Assembly: GCA_964645155.1 (NCBI GenBank)
Contig: CAZYBG010000058.1
Location: 1-19,312, forward strand
DNA: 19,312 nt
Source of the DNA: CAZYBG01 sp964645155
Lineage (GTDB): Bacteria > Pseudomonadota > Alphaproteobacteria > Rhodobacterales > Rhodobacteraceae
Direction: 5' to 3'
Position numbers and translations under genes: made by a program. The notes beneath the pieces are model-generated. The model saw only the letters and a program-made list of their open reading frames with translations, was not told where the DNA came from and did not search any database. Each line of letters begins with the position of its first letter. Position 1 is the first letter of the stretch. Shown here one piece after another: positions 13,250 through 19,312 of the stretch.

Positions 13250-13843
13250 CTAGCAGTCCGCCAAGAGCTTCGCGTGCCGCGCCAGATAGTCCTTGCGCAC
13301 CGCCACCGGCGGCCGCGGCACGATGGTCCGCCCGGCGACGAGCGGCCCCGGCGGCCGGCCGAAGAACCGGTCGGCCTCGGCGGGAGTGAAGCCCGCGATC
13401 TGCGTCGCCTCCAGCCAGGCCGAGACCCGGTCGGCGGCCTTCACCGCCTTCTTGACTGCGGCGGGAAGCGTCGCCGGCAGCCCGAAGCGGAGATGCACCG
13501 CGGCCGCCAGCCGTTCGTCCAGGGCGCCGTAGCCCGGCCCGACCGCCGCCTTGACCGGCGAGATCATGTCGCCGATCACGTATTCCGGCGCGTCGTGCAG
13601 CAGCGCGGCAAGCCGCCAGCGCGGCTCCGCGCCGCGATTCATAGCGCTGAAGAGCTCCTCCACCAGCAGCGAATGCTCGGCCACCGAATAGGGCCAGTCG
13701 CCGAAGGTCTGGCCGTTCCAGCGCGCCACGAAGGCAAGGCCATGGGCGATGTCCTCGACCTCGATGTCGACCGGGGTCGGATCGAGCAGGTCGAGCCGGC
13801 GGCCCGAGAGCATCCGTTGCCATGCGCGGGCTTGTCTTGCCAT
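13250..13843 (-). CDS. HD-domain phosphohydrolase, YfbR-like
   Basis: A 197-residue cytosolic protein with the metal-binding HD signature: H57 in SVAEHSLLV, H83-D84 in ALLHDAPEYVIGD and D138 in KAADR. The spacing and the LLHDAPEYVIGDMISPVK core match the YfbR/COG1896 group of 5'-nucleotidases and related HD hydrolases. YfbR dephosphorylates deoxynucleoside monophosphates; substrate here is not shown. It lies 38 bases downstream of the alcohol dehydrogenase gene on the same strand and could be its second cistron. The ribosome site is poor. Another ATG seven bases upstream is in a different frame. Confidence 0.88.
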   Translation of the reverse strand: MARQARAWQRMLSGRRLDLLDPTPVDIEVEDIAHGLAFVARWNGQTFGDWPYSVAEHSLLVEELFSAMNRGAEPRWRLAALLHDAPEYVIGDMISPVKAAVGPGYGALDERLAAAVHLRFGLPATLPAAVKKAVKAADRVSAWLEATQIAGFTPAEADRFFGRPPGPLVAGRTIVPRPPVAVRKDYLARHAKLLADC

Positions 13844-13881
13844 TCCGCATGGCTAGGCCGCCGGCGCGGGCCTCGCAAGCG

Positions 13882-14910
13882 TCACATGCGCAGCACCACC
13901 CGCCCGTCGATCCGCCCCTCTTTCATCCGCGCGAAGATGGCGTTGATGTTGTCGATCTCGTCCCAGCTGAAATGAGAGGCGACCTTGCCCTCGGCCGCGA
14001 AGCCCAGCGCCTCGGCAAGGTCGTTGCGGGTGCCGACGATCGAGCCGCGCACCGTGATCCGCTTCAGCACGACCTCGAAGATCGGCAGCGGGAAGTCGCC
14101 CGGCGGCAGCCCCACGAGCGACATGAACCCGCCCCGCCGGAGCATGCCCACCGCCTGCGCGAAGGCCGCGTTCGAGACGGCAGTGACGAGCACACCGTGC
14201 ACCCCGCCCATCTGGCGCTGAAGCTCGGCCACCGGATCGGTCTCGACCGCGTTGAAGGTCAGGTCGGCGCCGAGGTCCCGCGCCAGCTCCAGCTTGTCGT
14301 CGTGGATGTCCACGGCGGCGACATGGAGCCCCATCGCCTTGGCATACTGCACCGCCATGTGCCCGAGCCCGCCGATGCCGCTGACCGCGACCCAGTCGCC
14401 GGGCCGCGCCTCGGTCTCCTTCAGGCCCTTGTAGACGGTGACGCCGGCGCAGAGCACCGGCGCGGCCGGCCCGAAATCCAGCGCGTCGGGCAGCCGGCCG
14501 ACATAGTTCGCATCGGCCCGCACGAACTCGGCATAGCCGCCATCGACGGAATAGCCGGTGTTCTGCTGGCCCTCGCACAGCGTCTCCCAGCCGCCGACGC
14601 AATGCACGCAGCGCCCGCATGCGGTGTGGAGCCACGGCGCCCCCACCCGGTCGCCCTCCTTCAAATGGGCGACCCCGGCGCCGGCCGCAGCGACCTCGCC
14701 CACGCCCTCGTGGCCGGGGATGAAGGGCGCGGTCGGCTTCACCGGCCAGTCGCCCTCTGCGGCGTGAAGATCGGTGTGGCACACGCCCGAGGCGCGCACG
14801 CGGATCAGCACCTGCCCGGGCCCGATCGCGGGAACCGGCACCTCGCGGATCTCCAGCGGCTGGCCGAGTGCCGTCACGACGGCGGCCTTCATGGTCCGGG
14901 GCAGGGTCAT
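13882..14910 (-). CDS. adhP: Zinc-dependent alcohol dehydrogenase, AdhP-type
   Basis: A 342-residue cytosolic NAD-dependent dehydrogenase of the medium-chain family, interconverting primary alcohols and aldehydes. Catalytic zinc ligands are C44 (GVCHTDLHAAEGDWP), H67 with E68 (IPGHEGVG) and C154 (LCAGVTVYKGLK). The structural zinc site is C98, C101, C104 and C112. The Rossmann motif GIGGLGHMAVQYAKAMGL starts at 178, and D201 is the expected NAD-specifying acid. The sequence resembles AdhP/AdhA ethanol dehydrogenases (short 340-residue type). The ATG at 14910 has AAGGAG eight bases upstream. It is divergent from ahcY; TATGTT at 14947-14942 (minus) is a possible -10 with no good -35. Confidence 0.93.
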   Translation of the reverse strand: MTLPRTMKAAVVTALGQPLEIREVPVPAIGPGQVLIRVRASGVCHTDLHAAEGDWPVKPTAPFIPGHEGVGEVAAAGAGVAHLKEGDRVGAPWLHTACGRCVHCVGGWETLCEGQQNTGYSVDGGYAEFVRADANYVGRLPDALDFGPAAPVLCAGVTVYKGLKETEARPGDWVAVSGIGGLGHMAVQYAKAMGLHVAAVDIHDDKLELARDLGADLTFNAVETDPVAELQRQMGGVHGVLVTAVSNAAFAQAVGMLRRGGFMSLVGLPPGDFPLPIFEVVLKRITVRGSIVGTRNDLAEALGFAAEGKVASHFSWDEIDNINAIFARMKEGRIDGRVVLRM

Positions 14911-14968
14911 TTCGCGCGCTCCTTGCATGGCGATCGCCCGCAACATAGCCGATGGCCGCGGCCCGACC

Positions 14969-14974
14969 TTGACA
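14969..14974 (+). promoter_or_regulatory. Consensus -35 element, possible ahcY promoter
   Basis: TTGACA here is a perfect sigma-70 -35 hexamer in the adhP-ahcY divergent gap. The position 17 bases on (14992-14997, CAGCCG) is a very poor -10, so the promoter would need activation, as expected if a LysR activator controls ahcY. A start near 15004 would give a leader of about 54 bases. Confidence 0.3.
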
Positions 14975-14984
14975 TGGCTCATGG

Positions 14985-15020
14985 AGCGCGGCAGCCGCAT
15001 TGCCGCCCCCTCCCCGCGCT
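14985..15020 (+). other. Mutually exclusive inverted repeats upstream of ahcY
   Basis: AGCGCGG (14985-14991) can pair with CCGCGCT (15014-15020), or GCGGCA (14988-14993) can pair with TGCCGC (15001-15006); the two stems share bases. They lie just before the ahcY ribosome site. The sequence does not match the SAH riboswitch consensus as I know it, and such stems arise easily at this GC content. Confidence 0.25.
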
Positions 15021-15057
15021 GCTATGTGAGCCGCATCGCAGCGAAGGAGCCGCCCCC

Positions 15058-16449
<1,392 letters not shown>

Positions 16450-16459
16450 GGCGGGATCG

Positions 16460-16483
16460 GCGGGCGCCCCTAGCGGCGCCCGC
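16460..16483. terminator. Strong GC hairpin between convergent ahcY and DUF1013 genes
   Basis: GCGGGCGCC (16460-16468) and GGCGCCCGC (16475-16483) form a perfect 9-bp stem with loop CCTAGC, which contains the TAG stop of the DUF1013 gene. The hairpin starts 11 bases after the ahcY stop. It is a plausible bidirectional terminator although no T-tract follows. The same pair of arms occurs at 18768-18786. Confidence 0.5.
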
Positions 16484-17231
16484 GGGCCCCATCCTCGTCG
16501 TCCTCGTCGTCGGTGTCGGCATCGGGGAGGTTGAACAGGCTGTCCGCATCCGGCAGCGGCGCCTCCTTCTCGTCATCGCCCGAAAGGCTGAAGGTCTCGA
16601 GCCCGGCGATGTTCGACGGGATCCGCGCATCGGGCGCCATGCCGAGCGACTGCTCGGTCGAGACCAGCTTGCGCCGCTCGTCGTCCGACATCACCACGCC
16701 CTCGGCGACCTTCTTGGCATTCGCCTTCTGCACCGCCGCGTCGAGTTCCGACTGCCGGCAGAGCCCGAGCGCGACCGGGTCGATCGGCTGGATGCTCCCG
16801 ATGTTCCAGTGGCTGCGGTCGCGGATCGACTGGATCGTCGGCTTCGTCGTGCCGACCAGCTTGCCGATCTGCCCGTCCGACAGCTCGGGGTGGAACTTCA
16901 CCAGCCACAGGATGGCCGCCGGCCGGTCCTGCCGCTTGGAAAGCGGCGTGTAGCGCGGGCCGCGGCGCTTCTCCTCGCCGATCGAGGCGGGGTTGAACTT
17001 GAGCTTCATCCGGTAGGCCGGGTCCTTCTCAGCCCGCTCGATCTCCACCGGGTCGAGCTGGCTGTTGGCGATCGGGTCGAAGCCTTTCACGCCCGCCGCG
17101 ACATCGCCATCGGCGATGCCCTGCACCTCCAGCTCGTGCATCCCGCAGAAATCGGCGATCTGGTTGAAGCTCAGCGTGGTGTTGTCCACCAGCCAGACGG
17201 CGGTGGCCTTGGCCATGAGGGGCTTGTTCAT
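16470..17231 (-). CDS. DUF1013 family cell-cycle transcriptional regulator (TrcR-type)
   Basis: A 253-residue cytosolic protein conserved across alphaproteobacteria. Residues about 10-35 (TAVWLVDNTTLSFNQIADFCG) form a helix-turn-helix-like segment, and a second one is LSDGQIGKLVGTTKPTIQSI at about 117-136, followed by RDRSHWNIGSIQPIDPVALGLC. The C-terminal tail is strongly acidic (DADTDDEDDEDG) and ends RGRR. Public annotation pipelines name the family cell cycle transcriptional regulator TrcR; the molecular role is not established from sequence. The ATG at 17231 has AAGGAG seven bases upstream; a second ATG at 17216 (MAKATAVW) is also possible. Divergent from RNase T2 and convergent with ahcY. 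Confidence 0.9.
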   Translation of the reverse strand: MNKPLMAKATAVWLVDNTTLSFNQIADFCGMHELEVQGIADGDVAAGVKGFDPIANSQLDPVEIERAEKDPAYRMKLKFNPASIGEEKRRGPRYTPLSKRQDRPAAILWLVKFHPELSDGQIGKLVGTTKPTIQSIRDRSHWNIGSIQPIDPVALGLCRQSELDAAVQKANAKKVAEGVVMSDDERRKLVSTEQSLGMAPDARIPSNIAGLETFSLSGDDEKEAPLPDADSLFNLPDADTDDEDDEDGARGRR

Positions 17232-17319
17232 GCGCGCACTCCTTGACACTACTCCGCTGCACCGGGAACCGGCTCCGGGGCGGGGCCCGGGATTCTCCGA
17301 TGTCGGGGAAATCGAGCGT

Positions 17320-17325
17320 TATATA
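17320..17325. promoter_or_regulatory. Shared TATATA box between the DUF1013 regulator and RNase T2
   Basis: The only AT-rich hexamer in the 123-base divergent gap. Reading plus it would start RNase T2 about 23 bases before its ATG, leaving the GGGAAGGGGAAG ribosome site in the leader. Reading minus it would give the DUF1013 gene a leader of about 80 bases. The minus strand reads CTATATAACGC, identical to the pip-ubiG gap. No convincing -35 was found. Confidence 0.35.
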
Positions 17326-17354
17326 GGCATTCGGCCCGGGAAGGGGAAGCGGAA

Positions 17355-17999
17355 ATGCGCGCGCCTGCCGCCCTGATCCTCGCCGCCCTGCCCGCCTTCG
17401 CCCTGCCCGCCTTCGCCGAGGGCGAGCGGGCGGGCGCGTTCGACTACTACGTGCTGGCGCTCTCCTGGTCGCCCACCTGGTGCGCCCTCGAGGGCGCGGA
17501 TCGCGGGGCGCCGCAATGCGATGCCGGGCGCGGCCTCACCTGGGTGCTGCACGGCCTCTGGCCGCAGCACGAGGAGGGCTGGCCGTCCTGGTGCCGGACC
17601 GCGGCGCGCGACCCGAGCCGCGCCGAGACCGCGGCGATGGCCGACATCATGGGCGCGCCGGGTGCCGCCTGGTACCAGTGGCAGAAGCACGGGCGCTGCT
17701 CGGGCCTTGCCCCGCGGGACTACTTCGCCGCGGCCCGCGCCGCCTTCGACGCGGTGAACCCGCCCGACGCGCTGGAGCGGCTCGACCGTGCGGTGCGCCT
17801 GCCCGCCGCGGTGGTCGAGGAGGCGCTGCTCGAGGCGAATCCCGGCTGGACCGCCGACATGGTGACGATCACCTGCCGCGACGGCCGCATCCACGAGGCG
17901 CGGCTCTGCCTGACAAGGGATCTCGAACCCCGCCGCTGCGGCGCCGACGTGGCGCGGGACTGCACGCTGCGCGACGCGCTGCTCGACCCAGCGCCCTGA
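17355..17999 (+). CDS. RNase T2 family ribonuclease, periplasmic
   Basis: A 214-residue exported protein with a signal peptide at 1-21 (cleavage after AFA). Conserved site CAS1 is VLHGLWPQ with catalytic H66; CAS2 is WYQWQKHGRCSG with K111 and H112. In most family members the residue before the CAS2 tryptophan is Glu; here it is Q108. Eight or more cysteines, including C43, C55, C80 and C115, suggest periplasmic disulfides. The likely role is non-specific RNA cleavage through a 2',3'-cyclic phosphate for scavenging. Start ATG at 17355 lies after a purine-rich GGGAAGGGGAAG stretch. Convergent with the TauE permease gene, four bases apart. Confidence 0.92.
   Translation: MRAPAALILAALPAFALPAFAEGERAGAFDYYVLALSWSPTWCALEGADRGAPQCDAGRGLTWVLHGLWPQHEEGWPSWCRTAARDPSRAETAAMADIMGAPGAAWYQWQKHGRCSGLAPRDYFAAARAAFDAVNPPDALERLDRAVRLPAAVVEEALLEANPGWTADMVTITCRDGRIHEARLCLTRDLEPRRCGADVARDCTLRDALLDPAP
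17976..17994 (+). terminator. Weak hairpin at the end of the RNase T2 gene
   Basis: GCGCTG (17976-17981) and CAGCGC (17989-17994) form a 6-bp stem with a seven-base loop inside the last codons, just before the TGA at 17997. No T-tract. Confidence 0.25.
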
Positions 18000-18003
18000 A
18001 CCG

Positions 18004-18756
18004 TCACGCGATCCCGTCCCAGAGAAGCTTCGCGCCGGTGATCGTCAGCAGCACGTAGGTGATGGCGAAGAACGCCCGCTCGGGCAGCGCGCGGTGCGCC
18101 TTCACGCCAAGCCAGGCGCCGAACAGCGCGAAGGGCGCCAGCAGCAGCGCCGCGCGGAGCGTCTCGGCGGTGAAGAAGCCGAGGAAGGCATAGGGCACCG
18201 CCTTGGCCAGATTGATCGCCCAGAACGCGAGGACGGTCGTCGCCTGGAACGCCGTCTTCGACAGGCCCTGCGCCAGAAGGTAGATCGCCGCCGGCGGCCC
18301 GCCGGCATGGCTGACGAAGCTGGTGAAGCCCGCCGCCAGGCCAGCCGCGATCCCCGCGCCGGCGCCGAGCGGCCCGGGCGCGACGCGGATCAGTCCCAGC
18401 GCCAGACCGACCCGGTAGAGCACGAACAGAAGCGCGGTCGCGCCGATCAGCACCCGGAACACGTCGGGGTTGGTGATCTGGTACACCAGCGCCCCGAGGG
18501 CGACCCCCGGCAGCCCGCACAGGATCAGGAACCGCGCCGAAGGCCAGTGCCACTGCCGCCAGAACGGCCTCAGCGTGGCGAGGTCGACCAGCATCAGCAG
18601 CGGCAGCATCAGTCCGATCGCCGCCCCCGGCTCGAGGATCAGCGCAAGGAGCGGCGTCGCCGCGAAGGCCGCGCCGCCGCCGAAACCGCCCTTCGAGATG
18701 CCGGCGAAGACCACCGCCGGGATCGCCAGCGCGAAGAAGAACGCGTCGAGCTCCAT
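18004..18756 (-). CDS. TauE/SafE family sulfite/anion exporter
   Basis: A 250-residue inner-membrane permease with about eight hydrophobic segments. The N-terminal repeat has the family signature FAGISKGGFGGGAAF (about 17-31), and the second half has the paired motif GFTSFVSHAGGPPAAIYLLA (about 143-162). The family moves sulfite, sulfoacetate or other organosulfur anions; substrate here is unknown and no sulfur genes are adjacent. The ATG at 18756 starts right at the first membrane helix and has no clear ribosome site; a GC palindrome lies 12 bases upstream. Longer frames run back through the mdh promoter and were rejected. Confidence 0.9.
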   Translation of the reverse strand: MELDAFFFALAIPAVVFAGISKGGFGGGAAFAATPLLALILEPGAAIGLMLPLLMLVDLATLRPFWRQWHWPSARFLILCGLPGVALGALVYQITNPDVFRVLIGATALLFVLYRVGLALGLIRVAPGPLGAGAGIAAGLAAGFTSFVSHAGGPPAAIYLLAQGLSKTAFQATTVLAFWAINLAKAVPYAFLGFFTAETLRAALLLAPFALFGAWLGVKAHRALPERAFFAITYVLLTITGAKLLWDGIA

Positions 18757-18767
18757 GCCGCAGCCAT

Positions 18768-18786
18768 GCGGGCGCCGGGCGCCCGC
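18768..18786. repeat. 19-bp GC palindrome upstream of the TauE/SafE gene
   Basis: GCGGGCGCC (18768-18776) and GGCGCCCGC (18778-18786) are perfect inverted 9-mers around one central base. It lies 12 bases before the permease ATG on its non-coding side. TTGACG on the minus strand (18791-18786) overlaps it and could be a -35 placing the start at the ATG, but no -10 is recognisable. Confidence 0.5.
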
Positions 18787-18828
18787 GTCAACGGCCGACC
18801 GCGGCCGCAGTCCCCCTGAGCAGCCACC

Positions 18829-18857
18829 TTGATATGCCGCCGCTCCCGGACTACGCA
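18829..18857 (+). promoter_or_regulatory. Candidate mdh promoter
   Basis: TTGATA (18829-18834, 5 of 6) is followed after 17 bases by TACGCA (18852-18857), a poor -10. The predicted start near 18864 leaves a leader of about 28 bases with the ACGGAGAG ribosome site. Confidence 0.35.
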
Positions 18858-18891
18858 GGCGCGGAAACCATCCCGAACGGAGAGCTCTCCC

Positions 18892-19312
18892 ATGGCCAGA
18901 CCCAAGATCGCCCTCATCGGCGCGGGCCAGATCGGCGGCACGCTCGCCCATCTCGCCGCGCTCAAGGAACTGGGCGACGTCATCCTGTTCGACATCGCCG
19001 AAGGCATCCCCCAGGGCAAGGCGCTCGACATCGCCGAGTCGGGGCCGTCCGAGGGCTTCGACGCCGCGCTCACCGGCACCAACGGCTACGAGGGCATCGC
19101 CGGCGCCGATGTGTGCATCGTCACCGCCGGGGTGCCGCGCAAGCCGGGGATGAGCCGCGACGACCTTCTCGGCATCAACCTCAAGGTGATGAAAGCGGTC
19201 GGCGAGGGCATCAAGGCCCATGCACCCAAGGCCTTCGTGATCTGCATCACCAACCCGCTCGACGCGATGGTCTGGGCGCTGCGCGAATTCTCGGGCCTGC
19301 CGCATAACAAGG
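18892..19312 (+). CDS. mdh: Malate dehydrogenase (3' end outside window)
   Basis: The first 140 residues of the NAD-dependent TCA-cycle enzyme that oxidises malate to oxaloacetate, of the lactate-dehydrogenase-like bacterial type. The Rossmann motif IGAGQIGG is at 9-16, the NAD-binding acid is D34 in ILFDIAEG, substrate arginines R83 and R89 are in VPRKPGMSRDD, and N121 is in ITNPLDAMVWAL. The catalytic His lies beyond the window. The ATG at 18892 has ACGGAGAG upstream. In Rhodobacterales mdh is usually followed by sucCD, which would be expected just outside. Confidence 0.96.
   Translation, partial: MARPKIALIGAGQIGGTLAHLAALKELGDVILFDIAEGIPQGKALDIAESGPSEGFDAALTGTNGYEGIAGADVCIVTAGVPRKPGMSRDDLLGINLKVMKAVGEGIKAHAPKAFVICITNPLDAMVWALREFSGLPHNK

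Noticed and set aside
14985..15057. SAH riboswitch before ahcY
   Set aside because: The conserved core sequence of the SAH element is not present; only generic GC stems were found.

Overview
The window is a very GC-rich chromosomal segment from an alphaproteobacterium, almost certainly of the Rhodobacterales (Rhodobacter/Paracoccus/Roseobacter relatives). The main evidence is a complete RegB/PrrB - SenC/PrrC - RegA/PrrA redox-signalling locus with ahcY nearby. The cytochrome bc1 heme and Rieske ligands also fall at the same residue numbers as in Rhodobacter, and there is a DUF1013/TrcR-type regulator. No phage, transposon, CRISPR, rRNA or tRNA was seen. Coding density is high: every gap is shorter than 220 bases, and most convergent pairs end within a few bases of each other.

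Layout. 1-1281 (minus): petA-petB of the cytochrome bc1 operon, with petB cut by the window edge. 1496-2378 (minus): a small membrane protein and a glutathione S-transferase. 2506-3910 (plus): fmt followed by two 79-residue GlsB/YeaQ-like membrane proteins. 3907-4896 (minus): proline iminopeptidase, divergent from ubiG (4958-5704, plus). 5707-8013 (minus): a compact run comF, grxC, a nitrilase-family amidase and a MarR regulator. 8036-8866 (plus): a degenerate methyltransferase resembling NDUFAF5/BioC. 8874-11636: prrB (minus), divergent from senC and prrA (plus). 11633-13843: a small putative lipoprotein, a LysR regulator, a divergent 52-residue protein and an HD phosphohydrolase. 13882-16449: a zinc alcohol dehydrogenase divergent from ahcY. 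16470-18756: a DUF1013 regulator, an RNase T2 and a TauE/SafE permease. 18892-end: the start of malate dehydrogenase.

How the parts relate. The centre is respiratory and redox control. RegB senses the quinone pool and redox state and phosphorylates RegA; SenC supports copper delivery to cytochrome oxidase. The bc1 complex, UbiG (quinone synthesis) and malate dehydrogenase belong to the same electron-transport economy. AhcY and two methyltransferases connect to the SAM/SAH cycle. In Rhodobacter capsulatus the regulator genes hvrA and hvrB lie in the reg-ahcY neighbourhood; here a LysR gene occupies that interval and no hvrA is visible.

The least expected signals are regulatory. They are face-to-face overlapping promoter elements between prrB and senC; a hairpin that could bury the prrA ribosome site only in read-through RNA; several genes that look leaderless; an 8-bp inverted repeat between the LysR gene and its divergent small gene; and GC palindromes lying over the stop codons of convergent genes. 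I found no convincing undescribed multi-gene system. The LysR / 52-residue protein pair is the best candidate for new biology.
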